This document shows positions 21,405 to 33,179 of a DNA stretch of 64,000 bases, one piece after another. Source of the stretch: Holothuria scabra (lineage: Eukaryota > Echinodermata > Holothuroidea > Aspidochirotida > Holothuriidae); the NCBI GenBank assembly GCA_037179385.1, contig CM074187.1:15625450-15689449 (forward strand), read 5' to 3'. Made by a program: the position numbers and the translations under genes. A model generated the notes under the pieces. The model did not search any database. It was not told the DNA's origin and worked only from the letters and a program-made list of their open reading frames with translations. The stretch's first letter is position 1; each line of letters starts with the position of its first letter.

Positions 21405-22290
21405 AAAAGAGAGAAAAACTCCTATGCAAATTTTGAAGTCAATGAATTTTGTCTCCGGAGAATTCCTCAAAAGATATTCTTAACATATATAGGAGAGTTC
21501 AATAATTTTCGTATGGGCACACCCTCAAACCATCGGAACTACGCACGCATAAGTAGAACACGTATTCCAAGTCTTAGTTTGTAAGAAATTTGGCAAAAAT
21601 ATCCTTTTCTATATTCATCGCAAATACTAAGAAGGTTTCTTTCGACTGGTCGAGTACTCTTGTGTTCTTGAATTTCATATGAACTGTCCTTTTTTGTATA
21701 AATTTCGAATTATGAACTGCTATAAAAGAGTTATGGAAACCGTCATTTCGTGCAGAGACGATGATCACAGAAAGAGGAAGATTTCAACTATCTGACTATA
21801 TACTATGTAGGTAATAATGAACTGCACGACAATGGCGTGCTCTCACAAAAGGGGAACGCAGTATGTGCTGCATTGCTGATCCTGCGAGTATCCCACAATT
21901 CCATGATTACGGTATACGAATTATTCAATTCTTTGATTAAAGACAATAAGAAGTCTTACCAAGCTTGCTCTGACAAATTCGGAAAAAAATATTACAAATT
22001 TCATCTAATTACAAATATATATCACAATTTTTCAGAACAAAAAGACGAAAATTTTAAAATTGAGAAACACTTAGAGGCCATTTCCGAGCATCTGAGAGTT
22101 ACATTTTGCTTTCCGAAATCCGACGATTCTTTTTTATAAATAAACGAAGTTTGGATGCAAATTCTCATTTAGTTAGGTTGGAAACCTGGAAATCTTACGA
22201 GGGTGACGGGAAGTCAATTGGAGGAAGATAACCTGGCCGTTACAGAAGGGTGTGCTATGGGCCAGGAGGCTGCAGTGTCCGTTGATGCTT
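21405..22290. other. Intergenic DNA with an unassigned open frame
   Basis: An open frame at 21837-22139 (100 codons, plus strand) has no recognised motif and lies in AT-rich sequence. Nothing else seen. Confidence 0.35.
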
Positions 22291-22299
22291 ATTTATATT

Positions 22300-22390
22300 A
22301 GGCCTGACAAAAATCTTTGGTCGCCAAAAAGGGGGGGGGGGAGCTGGGTCTGCCCCCTTGGATCCGTGCCTGGAAGCAGCTCTAACTACT
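22300..22390. repeat. G-tract dispersed repeat fragment
   Basis: A 12-base G run followed by GCCCCCTTGGATCCGTGCCTGG, in part the same wording as near 27.4-27.8 kb. No ORF. Confidence 0.45.
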
Positions 22391-22842
22391 TGACTATGCA
22401 GTCGTTAAATTTATCTTTACAAAATCGGATTGAAAATTTTGTACAATATCATTATTTTTTATTTTTAATGCTTTACACTATTAGTTATTTTTTCACAATA
22501 TCGATTGAAACCGCTGGTAGTACCTCCATTGTGGAAAGAAGCATACACTGTAAAAACTATAGCCTACGTAATATTACAAAAATATTTATACAATTGCAAA
22601 AGAAAAAATAAGAAAAACTAAAAGGATACATTTTAAATATTGAAAGCGGAAAAAAGGTTTGCTTTAAGGAAAAAAAAATCAATAAAAATGCTGTCTATAA
22701 ATTAACAGCACTTGCTACGTTTTCTTTTGTTTTTCTTTATTTTATTTTCTGTGTACCGTTTATTTTTACTGTGTACCGCACCTCCCCAACAATGCTATAC
22801 ACTATCGTCTGATGTGGCTGACGTAGCGAAGGGATTGGTCAG

Positions 22843-23112
22843 TTCAAGTTTCATGTCCAGCCTTTCGAAGACGTAGATCTTTATGGAGAAGTAAACGCTT
22901 GGTTTCATCGCTTGGCTCTACGACAGAGAGTAGAGGAGACTGTTGAAAAGCTGACATCATTTGATTTTCTTATCACGAACAGGAAGATCAACTTTGAAGA
23001 CATTACTGTACATGGATATTATCTCAGTGAAGCAACTTCAGACTCAACATCTTTGAAGTGTACAGTTACATCTTGGCACATCGAATTTGCTTTCGGCAAA
23101 GTTAATTTGTAG
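22843..23112 (+). CDS. Candidate terminal exon, product unknown
   Basis: Ninety codons stay open from just after an AG at 22841-22842 to TAG at 23110-23112. Composition is protein-like (mixed charges, few low-complexity runs), unlike the AT-driven frames nearby. Visible words include FEDVDLYGEVNAWFHRLALR and, near the end, SLKCTVTSWHIEFAFGKVNL. I do not recognise the family. A Met at 22912 gives a 66-codon frame, but the coding look begins upstream of it, so an internal or last exon spliced at 22843 is the better model; the pyrimidine tract before the AG is weak. It could instead be a fragment of a dead mobile element. No partner exon was found. Confidence 0.3.
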   Translation, partial: FKFHVQPFEDVDLYGEVNAWFHRLALRQRVEETVEKLTSFDFLITNRKINFEDITVHGYYLSEATSDSTSLKCTVTSWHIEFAFGKVNL

Positions 23113-23114
23113 GT

Positions 23115-25690
23115 TAATAACCGCAATCATTGAAAGACGTGGTATGCTCACTACTTATCAGTTTAAAGAATATCATCATACAGATATTTTGTTATAGCTA
23201 TTGTTTTCAATTGGTCCTATTGACCCGGCTTGTTAATAGCTTCCCCATTCAAAACAAGAGAGTGACCTTTACAAATCATTTCTCTTGGGAGTATTAAATC
23301 ATGTTCATATTTATAGCCATTCAAAGTCGCTCGATGTAACAGAAGCTTTTGCAATCGATGGGCTCAGCCAAGGGATGTGATCTCGGATTTGATGAAACGA
23401 ACACAGACTTCTTTCTTTCTTTTACCTTTTCCTGATAATTTTAATTTTAAACACCGGGCACGCATACCCTACTTTTTCGAGTTCATTTACTTTTTATTCT
23501 AGTCCCTTTGTATCATGTTTTGCATTGCATTCAGAGATGAGGATGTTCTAAATTTAACGCCGCGACAGACGGCAAAAATGAAATTGATGCGAAATTTTTC
23601 AAGTGTCACACTGTAAGGGTGTGAGCTCAACAGACGTGACATGGAAGGATACTAATATGGGACACATAGTGTGAAAATGTGTGCGTCATATAGTACAGAA
23701 ATGCGTTGAGAAAATGGCTTCATTTGAGCAAATTGTTGAAAATGGTAAAATGTGCAGAGCGATTACCGAGAAGTATTGCAAGTTTGATTTAAGAACGGAC
23801 TGAGTGAAATCATCGAAAGCGATATTGTGCGTGAAAAGCATGAACACTAGTTTGAAGACCCCTACATTACGATTTCACGTCAGATGCTGTCAGAACGCAC
23901 ATCCGATAGTGTGACTAGGCCGGCTCGGTGAAGGTACTGGGAGGGACCTTCCTCGTAGCTAAACAAGATAATAGGAGGTAATGGCTTCGGAAGAAATTAT
24001 TTTAGGGGGTGAAGATAATGCCACTAAAACCCCGTCTACACGCGTGTGATCATTCATTTGATCAAAAACATTATCATACATTCCATGGCATTTGGCTAAC
24101 GAACAAACGTGTGATCGTATAGGGACCCTCTTTCCCAATTTATTGAACAATCTCCACCAGTGCGATAATGTTTAAACTTTTAACTGCATGTTCACCTTCT
24201 CAGTAAATGTTCAAACATTTATATACCGATGTTCGTGGACAGATGTATGATCACTTAGACCTGGCTTTCGATTTATTATGTTCAATTGTTTTATTTGAAA
24301 CGTTTTAGGGACGATAATAATTATATCGGTTACCTTTGACTTTGCTTCCTTTGACCTCTGTCTGGCAGTCTGGGGCTGAAGCCTACTCTTAATTTAATAA
24401 GTGGATGGAACTATCTTTTTTTAAGGGCAACCTGGACGGCTGGATGAGTGATACCATAGGCTTATATGCCGGTAAAACTGCATATGGATAAACAAAAATA
24501 TTTTTGAGGACTCTCCTCATTTAAATGCAAACATCTAATTTCATAAATTCATGTAACAAAACACCTGATTCATTTGTCATTTAAATATGTTTGTAAAGGT
24601 AGCTTCCTCCATAACATCTCGTTCTCCTCTGCTTCTTCCACTAGTCACTGAATTGTTTTATGTACAACGATATGGAGAGAAAATGAAATGCTTAGGTGAA
24701 ATATTATACCAACAACACTAGCTTGCATTCATTCCTGTGTATAATTAAGAACTTCACAGCGTGACAAACCCAACAATTTTCATAAGGTGCGTGATAATAA
24801 GATGGTCATGGTCGGATCTGTTTGCTTTAAGGTTTTTTTTATACAAAATCGACGCGGCGGATGGTTATATTCAGAGAGAAAGAAAGAAAGAACGGAGACT
24901 AATTGCCAAAAGACTACTGCACTTATGGAGTTAAAGAAGTTTTTATCAAAATGATGCTCACTGTAATTTTCCCTATAGCTTTCGTGTACTTTATGGTCTT
25001 TAGTTAAGTCGTACAATGTTTTCAATTCCCGTGCTCTTTCTCAATCAATCACGTTTGACCAAAAGCCATCTCTTATCGTGACGTCATCATATGTTTAAAA
25101 ACTAATATTTCCTCCATCCTTACCCGTGATACGTGAACCAGTCAATGTAGTTTGTTTTTTGCACAACCAAGGAGAAATGAAAATTTATCGTTTTATTAAT
25201 ATCTTTCTATAATCACATGCCTTGAAATTCTTTTTTGATCAATTATGGAGCAAGTCTAACCTTCGCTGTTGGTGTAATGAATACAAACAATTCGCAAATG
25301 CATCGTCTGTAATTATTCCTACAATATCATTGCAAACGTAACCAGGTAACGGTGATAGGGGCCGTGAACGAATCAGACGCGTGCAGTTCTGAAGAATTTA
25401 CCGGAAATTTTATACAATACGAAATGTTTGAAGTGTATCGCTTGATTTTGATTGTGAATATATTAGCAGCAAATCTCCTGGGTGCTGCTTTTCAAGGCTT
25501 TTTTCAGTGGGCAATATATATAAAGAAGCGAAATCTTAAACTCTTTTGTCAAGGAAGACAGACAAATGTGTAGTGCTCTTTACTGATATTACGTCATGTA
25601 TGGGACTTACTTTCATCCAAAGGAACCTTGAAATTCAACACAATTTTCGTAAGAGGCCGATCTGGGCTGACATGAAATCATACGAAAGAC
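23115..25690. other. Anonymous intergenic DNA
   Basis: No gene, RNA or strong repeat recognised in 2.6 kb. Confidence 0.5.
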
Positions 25691-25779
25691 AGGTAACTTA
25701 CGGATGGGGTTAAAGGGGGGGGGGCGTATGGAATCACTTCAGTCTTTTGAACATTGATGCCAACCCCGCAGTTTATAGG

Positions 25780-25850
25780 CTGGTTTCGCCGAACGGCCCA
25801 AACTTTGGCAGATGGTCTGGAGAACTTAAGAAAAAGACACGTACCCCGCA
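25780..25850. repeat. Possible SINE family 2 fragment
   Basis: It shares GGTTTCGCCGAAC and a following CCCA...ACTTAAG pattern with 35970-36020. Short and diverged. Confidence 0.4.
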
Positions 25851-25859
25851 GGTCAGTTG

Positions 25860-27415
25860 ATTGCTAACGCCAGTGCATCACTGATCACACGAACAGACGA
25901 AATAATACATCCTACTACTGCAAATTGAGCAGTTGGAGTATATATACAAATTAGCGCGGAGATACCAACCAACCAATATTTAAAGGAAGGAATCATTTCT
26001 TGTCCAGCTACTTTGAATAGACCTGCCAACATGGTCAAGGGCGGCATCAATTTTTGAATGAAGACTACAATTAAATGGTGTCGCGATTGCTTGACAACAG
26101 AGTTGATGAGGTGCGTTTACATCTTCGCCATGATGAAATATGTATTCTGATTTTTTAAAATTCTGAGATCGCTACACGCGCAAAACCTAAAATGCACTCA
26201 TATGTTTCTGCGCATGCTCTACGCCAACGGCAGTGGCAATCAGTGACATGACGTTATGACGTAAGATTGAATGGGTCTATGGCTAATATAGCTGGAAAAA
26301 TTGTCTTCTTATTGAAATGTCCTCTTCTCTCCTGTCAGTACTCCCAGTCTTAAAATTCGTTATACGTTCTGGTATAATCGACAGACAGATTTCATCGGAA
26401 TAGACTGCCTGGTAAAAAATGTTTGTTGGGTGTGACGTCACGGGAAAATCAGTAAGCATTTTAATTTCATAGACATTGCACGGTTAAGTTAGGTTAGATG
26501 AAGTTTACGGCCTAGAAATTAGATGAAAATCACATATTTACTGGTTGGTTTAGTTGGCTCTTCTCGACCAGAAATGAAGAGGATTTTAACATAAACTCAC
26601 AGAAACCGGATCGGAGTCCTGACCGAATTCGTGGTAGTGTGACCGCGGTTTAATTCTTGCAGATAAGTGTCATTTCTTTCATGCTACATGCGAAAGACTG
26701 AAAGATGGACCACCTTGAATCTTACTGTATTACATCATTTGGAGGTCTGATTATTAAAGGGATACTCGGATGATAGAGGTTTGTTTGAAGAAATTTTTCA
26801 CGAACTTTAACTCTGCATCACAATTATACATTGTGTTAGAACTAACAAACAAATGATCTGTCATCATGGTCTAACATTGTGATTGGTTACCGTATAGATA
26901 AGGCTATATTCCATTTTTGCTAAATTTTATTACCCGAACAAAATTACAAAATTCCTAGTAATAAACACAGAATTAACGTTTTTTCTTACTTGAAAGACCT
27001 CTTTAATGTCTGTCGACTGTGGTAAATGATCAGTTGAAAAGGGAAATAGAAGCTTAATATTCGCTACCTAACTCTGATTTCCTCTTTAAACAATTAACCT
27101 GCTTTCACTACGTCTTGTGTCTGTGTTTCTGATAGGAGGTTGTTTTTGCAAGTTTTTCGTGACAATTTCAAGTTTATTCAATTTTCATTGAAACTGTTGC
27201 CTGGTTTTACTCTCTGATCTTTGTCTCTTCATTATTTCTCAGGAATTTTTACCTTACCGTACATATCCTCTTCGTACCGAGTGGCTCATAAGGCCTCCAC
27301 GCTCTTTCTCCAAAAAACTCTATCCCTTGCCTGAAACCTTGCTTCATCCCACACAATTTTTTATCAATGCAAATAATAAAAGTTCAAACTTTCAGGAATT
27401 TCATTGATTTCATTG
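25860..27415. other. Anonymous intergenic DNA
   Basis: No gene recognised. Confidence 0.5.
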
Positions 27416-27419
27416 AGGG

Positions 27420-27860
27420 CAAGCGTAGGCAGGTAGGGCCCCCGGAGAAAGGGGGGGGGGGCAGGGGTGCAAATCTCTGTTTGAAAGGGGAAAAAATGCT
27501 TATGATGTGCCCGTGAGTATTAAACTGTGCATGCGTGGCGCGCACGGCGAGCGCGAAGCGCGAAGCCCCAAAGGGCCCCTGGTGGGATCCAGGGGCAAAG
27601 CCCCCGTGGGGGTCCAGGGGGCGAAGCCCACGGAAGTTCTTGTGTTCTAGCATTTCCACAGCTTCAGAAAAACTGTTTTGAACGAAAATAAAAACGAAAA
27701 AAGGTGACCGTATTTTTAGGTCTACTCAATTTTTTTTTTTTTTGGGGGGGGGGGGCAAAATTACAGTTTGGCCCCCTCCTTTTCACTTGAGGGGGCGAAG
27801 GCACCCCTAGCCCCCGGAATTTGCGCCCCTGGGGGCAAGGCTCTTGACCTAAGTCTCCCG
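27420..27860. repeat. GC-rich dispersed repeat block with G tracts
   Basis: Two blocks, at 27420-27640 and 27735-27850, have G runs, iterated GGGGGCGAAGCCC-like words and GCGCGAAGCGCGAAGC. They are much richer in GC than the surroundings. This looks like remnants of the G-tract repeat family seen at 170, 13402, 22300 and 44800. Open frames here are compositional artefacts. Confidence 0.55.
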
Positions 27861-27869
27861 TCCCTGTAC

Positions 27870-29030
27870 CTATTTCCTCTGATGACGCCTGTGAGTATAT
27901 TACTAAGTTTACATGCTGCATGCTGTATGAAATCTCAAATAACATCAGCGCCTTGTTCATTGGTCTTCATAAGCAAGAAACAGAATCCTAATATTATTTT
28001 TTTAACATCTGGTTGTTTATAATTTTTATTCCCTATGTACTCTTTGATTCCATGAATTTGGAAATAGGGCCTGTAGTTACCATGTTTACTTACTTAGAAT
28101 GTGCCGTTCTGGTGGATCTGAGGGTATAATTGGACGGGGTGTACCCTACCCTTGGGAAACCTTTGTTACCAATTAAGCTTTCGAAATATTTAGCCTGCGA
28201 AGATGAAACGAGGAATTATCTGACAAATACATGGGATCCAGACCTTTGAAGCAATTTCATTATATCCTCATAAGTAAACACCGAAAAAGGGAGTTGTCCG
28301 TGTAGAACAAGGTGTCTGTTAACCCTATTTGGGGGTTCCCAATTTCAATAGAAAATGTATAATATTTATCAATCATGTTGACAAAATAAAATACACTATA
28401 AAGGGATAAACCGTCTTTTAAAATACGAAGAAAAAACTTTTAGATGGGAGACTCACCGTCCATTTGGATTGCAGTCGTCCATATACATGTCTACTAGCTC
28501 TACACCCTGAACAAATGTGACTCACATATGCACGGGTTCAAATCCCGATCGATGTTCGTGGGCTTTTCTCCGGTTGCTCCAATTATCTCTCTCCATCGCG
28601 TTAAACTTGTCACTGAAATTGCTTGATTTTGAGGACTCGAAGCGCCTGTTGTTACCAGACACGATCGTTTTCAATAAGGACAAGTGTGCCTCCCCCTAAG
28701 TAATATTGTTTAAAATTGGAAAAAAAAAACAAAAACCAAAACGGTTGTTATACTTGTTTCCATGTGATAAGTACGTAGTCCTATCAGAAATTTTAGGGGA
28801 AAAAATTCCGTGAAAACCATTTCTCCAAAAATCTGGAAATCTTACACTTAAAGTTTTGATTTCCGAATTTCTCATAGGTTTCGGCTTTTCACTATAATGG
28901 TATGACGAGAGAATGTTATAACCAATACTGCCGCGTAATGTCTAGGAATGTGATAATAAGACCACCACGTAATGTCCAGGGGTTGGATTTGTGTGAAACA
29001 ATTAAAGAGTTAATGGCATTTAAAGCAGTC
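27870..29030. other. Intergenic DNA with an isolated box B-like site
   Basis: Near 28535-28550, ACGGGTTCAAATCCCGA resembles a tRNA T arm (box B), but no matching box A or acceptor stem was found. It is possibly a SINE scrap. Confidence 0.4.
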
Positions 29031-29044
29031 TGAAGGTGGAAAAG

Positions 29045-29260
29045 TCAATTAGTCAACGATATTGACTAATGCTTGACTAATTTTTGACCCTTGACCAAGT
29101 TAAATTGGTTTCTAACAAATATCAAGCCGTCTTGATTAAGTTTTGACTAACATTCTTCAGTCCATCACTACGATATTAGAAAGATACCATCACAAATTAG
29201 TCAAATATGAGTGACTAACGTGGTTAGTCAATTCAGACACCACTTGACTAATCTGTGATT
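29045..29260. repeat. Cluster of TTAGTCA/TGACTAA motifs
   Basis: The heptamer TTAGTCA or its complement TGACTAA occurs eight times between about 29049 and 29252, in both orientations. The rest is AT-rich and non-coding. It resembles the interior of small TIR elements with iterated words (compare 36736-36983), though I could not define its ends. Confidence 0.6.
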
Positions 29261-29570
29261 ATATTGCAAGACCACTGTCTTAAATTAAGCCAAACTCCTT
29301 TCATTTAGAGAGGTGGTCACTTCTACAGAAAATTTGAGCATTTTTTCATTACAAGTTAACGCCAAAAGGAGATCACACAGTCAAAGGATGTATTCACTAC
29401 GAGGGAACAGTTTTTTGCACATAATGACAGGGAGGGGGTTAAGGGAAATAGATTATTCTGTACGCGAGTATAGACCTAGGCTTAATCATTGTAAAAACAG
29501 TAAAAGTATACGAACAGTAGCTGATGACGTCGTTATGGTGTTCTCTTCGATCATATACATTCACCAGTTC

Positions 29571-29784
29571 ACTCTAAAACATTTTGGTTAAATGCTCATT
29601 TACCGTTGGTCATATGTGACAATGCTGAAATTTGGCATTTTTTTCCAATGGTAACCCATTGGTGTAGGTTTAAACCACATAATTTACCCGTAAATTCAAT
29701 AATTTTGGACAAACTCTACCCAATTTCAGTATTTTCACATACGTAACCAGTTTTGAAGATTATTTTACCCAACTATTTTAGAGT
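29571..29784. mobile_element. Small TIR element with 4-bp target duplication
   Basis: The left end ACTCTAAAACATTTTGG and the right end CCAACTATTTTAGAGT are inverted copies. The direct repeat GTTC flanks them (29567-29570 and 29785-29788). The inside is non-coding and rich in TACCC/GGGTA words. Superfamily not assigned. Confidence 0.6.
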
Positions 29785-29789
29785 GTTCT

Positions 29790-30940
29790 ATACAAGCAAT
29801 TTAAAATATTTACTCAGGGTATGTTATAAAAATAGGAACATTGTCACTTTTAATCAACACGAAAATTCACGCTATAGGGCAATGGTACTAAAGCTTATGA
29901 TGCTATTTGTATACAGAATATATTAAACAGAACGACCCTTCGGAGCCCCTCAGTAAGTAAACTTTAAAGTACTTCCATTGAGTAAATTTGATACAGCTGG
30001 TGAATTTTAAACAAGCGATGGAGGTGAGACTTTTGGCTTACTGCCGATTGATTGATTGATTGATTGATTTGATCAACCTTTCATCAATGGCAATGTTTTA
30101 AATGTCAAATATATTCGTTGCAAGTTAAAATCTTTCACATTAACAGGTGAAAGACGGGATTTGACCTTTTTGAAAATACTAGATAGTGAGTGAATAATTT
30201 TGAAATCTGTTTATTTATAAAGCGCATACAATCCTGGAAGTAATAAGTAACGGTAGCGTATTGAATTAATATGTTAACTAGTAAAAAGTGCAGCAGTTGA
30301 CCAGCCTTAAACAAAGTAAGGTATATCCAAACAATAAACATGTCAATAAATAGTAAATAAAGCTACTTACAGAAATATTTAAAGGTTTCATTTGACATTT
30401 GCAACTTCTTTTATTTATAAGAATGAGTGTAATTGTTGGGGCGTCTGTCAAAACTTTATGCTATTAAATTGCAGATACATGGTTGAGGAGGGAGTTGGGG
30501 TAGTTTTGGAATGCTTGACTACGTTACACTTTTCTTGGAACAGGGAACATTACTTCAGTACCTTACTGGAACATAAAAGACCAGCTGGCACAAAAGTCTT
30601 CTCACTATTTGTGAATTAAAACTATATGCCCACCTGTATGTAACCAGGTAACAGTTCCTGCTTATTTCTCTTTCCGACTTCACTTCACTTAATTACCTTA
30701 TAAATGTCCAAAACCACGAAATTATTATTTGAAAGGTCTGGTGATATGGACAAATGACAAAAAATGGGTACCGGTATTTGGTCTCTTAGTCCTAAGAAGT
30801 ATTTCAAACCTAAAAATATCCTCAATTCCCATCAAAGTCTATCAAATATTGATCACTATACAGGATAATTTCTGATTTGCACTTTCTATGAATAATCATG
30901 AGACAAATATGCAAATTTTGTGATGTCGAGAGGGGGACAT
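29790..30940. other. Anonymous DNA with a short GATT repeat
   Basis: A (GATT)n run lies at about 30044-30069. Otherwise no gene recognised. Confidence 0.5.
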
Positions 30941-30945
30941 CCATC

Positions 30946-31207
30946 GTTGAAACTACCCTTGAAGTGAAGGTCGTAAAAACAAGGAATGACTGTGACATTG
31001 TCCATAAAAACAATTAATAACCGTGACATTGTCCATTTATGGACAATGATACGACCATTTCTTGTTTTTGTGAAGTTTTTAAAAACAAGGAATGCCACCG
31101 TGAAATTGTCCATAAAAACAAGGAATGACCGTGACATTGTCCATTTATGGACAATGCCATGACCATTCCTTGTTTTTACGACCTTCACTTCAAAGGGCAG
31201 TTTCAAC
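30946..31207. mobile_element. Palindromic element built from alternating inverted units
   Basis: The outer arms begin GTTGAAACTACCCTT and end AAGGGCAGTTTCAAC. Inside, the words AAAAACAAGGAATG and ACATTGTCCAT alternate in both orientations; a CATTGTCCAT/ATGGACAATG palindrome occurs twice, near 31027-31050 and 31134-31157. The whole is about 262 bp and non-coding. A frame of 107 codons across it arises from the repeat. It is likely a MITE-type foldback element. Confidence 0.75.
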
Positions 31208-31344
31208 ATTTTTATGTCCCAAGGGCCTCATTTGGAGGTTGAATGTGTCCTTGAAAACCATCAGTAATATTCACGAAACCGTAAACTAGCTCACAGATAA
31301 TTGAGATAACTAACATAGGGTTAACATATTACCTCAATATCACA

Positions 31345-32131
31345 TGTTCGTAATCTAGGCTGTATTTTTGATTCATTGATGTCTCTTAATGTTCATATTT
31401 CTAGTATGGTACGTTCTGCTTCATTTCATATCAGAAACATTGGTAGAATAAGAGAGTATTTAAATCACCGAGCCACTGAACAAATTGAACATAGCTTTGT
31501 AACCTCCAGGCTTGACATGTGCAACTCTCACTTGTTTGGACTTCCTCAAGATCAAATTGCACGTCTACAGCGCATTCAAAACACCGCGGCACGTTTGGTC
31601 ACTTTGACTAGAAAAACAACCCATATTACACCTGTTCTGGGGGAGTTGCACTGGCTGCCAGTTGGGTACAGAATTATGTGCAAAATTCTCCTTTTTGTTT
31701 TTAAGTCGTTGAACAATCTTGCACCTGGTTACATCGCTTCTCTCCTCCAATCATACAATCCATCCCGCACTCTCCGTTCCAGCAATAAAGCGCTCCTTTG
31801 TGAACCCCCCTCTAAACATTCTTGGGGGACAGGGCTCTTTCAATCGCAGCGCCCCGTCTCTGGAATTCCCTACCACCTCAAGTCAGAGCTTCCCCATCCT
31901 TGGTTTATTTTAAAACAGCTTTAAAGAGTCATATGTTTAATGAAGTTTTTTCGTAATACTGGTTTGTGATTGCCCTGATCTATTTTCATTGATTGCCATT
32001 GGTAAAGAGTATGTTTATTTATGTTTGTATATTTTTGTAATGTTATGGTTTCATTGTAAGGCGTGAGCACCTTTTGAGGTGGATTTGTGCGCACTTTAAA
32101 TCCACATTATTATTATTATTATTATTATTAA
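31345..32131 (+). mobile_element. CR1/L2-type LINE, 3' end with ATT tail
   Basis: The C-terminal part of the reverse-transcriptase ORF is followed by about 175 bp of 3' UTR. It ends with CACTTTAAATCCACA and a (TTA)n tail at 32105-32131. An ATT-type microsatellite tail is usual in CR1/L2/Rex-like LINEs. The element is 5'-truncated. Confidence 0.85.
31376..31956 (+). pseudogene. LINE reverse transcriptase C-terminal region, frameshifted
   Basis: The product would be the region after the polymerase fingers and palm in CR1/L2-like elements. Motifs visible: SRLDMCNSHLFGLP at residues 44-57, RLQRIQNTAARLV at 63-75, and the signature HITPVLGELHWLPVGYRI at 83-100. Homology passes into another frame near 31820-31826 (words IAAPRLWNSLP and FKTALKSHMF) and ends at TAA 31954-31956. 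The frame as read stops at 31924 with a non-homologous tail. One frameshift and the missing 5' half make it inactive. Confidence 0.85.
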
Positions 32132-32283
32132 CAAAAGAAAAAACTGAAAATCAGTCGGAGCAGCATACAGTGCCATACACATGCAGCTTTCTTCAGGAAA
32201 ATAAATGATTTCTTGTCCAAAATTTAGACTTGCCTATAACGTATTCGTAACGATTGGCCCACTTCAAACCTAATGACCATTGC

Positions 32284-32557
32284 ACTATTGCTTATTCCCA
32301 CCTTAGGGGAAATTGTTTTATCTGCTCGTGCATAGGGCGAAAAAATAACAAGAAAATACATAACAAAAAGAATTCTCCCTAAAGTCTAAACGTATAACTA
32401 ACGTTATTTTAATGGCCAGCCATCCGTTCGTGTTAACCGGTAGGTGACCGTAAATTTGACAGCTTTGAAGTAATTGTATCTAGTTTGTAAATCTAGTAGG
32501 GCACCGGTGTCCGTTTACGTATTCTTATAGAAAAATGTGTAGAAACGTTAAGGCGAA
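32284..32557 (-). mobile_element. Small TIR-like element, family E, copy 3 (truncated)
   Basis: It matches 7806-8070 on the same strand over nearly its whole length, beginning GCTTATTCCCACCTTAGGGG and breaking off into a TA tract. The right end is missing. Confidence 0.7.
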
Positions 32558-32658
32558 TATATATATATATATATATTTATATATAGATATATGTATATAA
32601 ACATAAACAAATATATATATACATACATACATATATATATATATACATGTATACATAC

Positions 32659-32689
<31 letters not shown>

Positions 32690-32692
32690 ATT
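32557..32692. repeat. (TA)n tract with CATA/GTATA interruptions
   Basis: Impure TA run between family E copy 3 and the second PLE copy of type A. Confidence 0.97.
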
Positions 32693-33175
32693 GACACCAT
32701 TCTACTTCAGACTTCTGAGGAGCGAGGACCTACATTATTGGCTTGCAGAACTGTTTCGTAAGGGCCAATAATGTAGGTCCTCACTCCTCAGAAGCCTGCA
32801 GTAGAATGGTGTCAATAACGTTGGATACGTATGTTTTCGCTGCTTTTGGTCGTGTCCGTTTTAAAACACGTGTTCGTTTCATGTTCGTCGTGAACAGGCA
32901 AGAACGGTACACCACGAGCCAAAATATATTACCTATTAGAATAATTACACATCAGATGTTTGTTCCTGTGTCTTCAAGAGCTTATCACTTCGTTTCTTTT
33001 ATTTAGAGTTGCTAAGGAAGGTTTGAGTATAATGAAGAGCTTTTCTTCCAGACAAAGAATACAAGCTTTAGATGATGTGGAGTATGCTCGAGCTTTGTTC
33101 ATGAGTTTCCATTTTAAGGAGTGTTCTACATTTTAATCCTTTATTTTTCTGATGTATTCACCGAGTGCAGTTGCT
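32690..33175 (-). mobile_element. Penelope-like element copy A', 3' end only
   Basis: It matches 5255-5690 at high identity on the same strand: 3' non-coding DNA, then the C-terminal coding words, with the frame broken. At its left end the hammerhead region is doubled as an inverted repeat (see the separate entry). It breaks off near 33175 into unrelated DNA. Confidence 0.85.
32695..32826. repeat. Inverted repeat containing hammerhead sequence on both strands
   Basis: Segments 32695-32748 and 32765-32822 are inverted copies (ATTGACACCATTCTACTTCA and its partner). On the minus strand the motif keeps the CUGAGGA core, the GUGAGG/CCUUAC stem II and GAAACAG. The cleavage-side word is CUGCAAGCC instead of CUGUAAAGC, so the U before the cleavage base is now C. 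On the plus strand CTGAGGA and a weak stem II exist but the GAAA strand is lost. The minus copy is probably dead by a single base. Confidence 0.65.
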
Positions 33176-33179
33176 TCAA

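Noticed and set aside
27384..27960. Pro/Gly-rich open frames on the minus strand
   Set aside because: Produced by G/C homopolymers and the GC-rich dispersed repeat; no domain or consistent codon use.
30886..31209. 107-codon minus-strand frame with internal repeats
   Set aside because: It arises from the foldback element at 30946-31207; the peptide repeats only mirror the DNA repeats.
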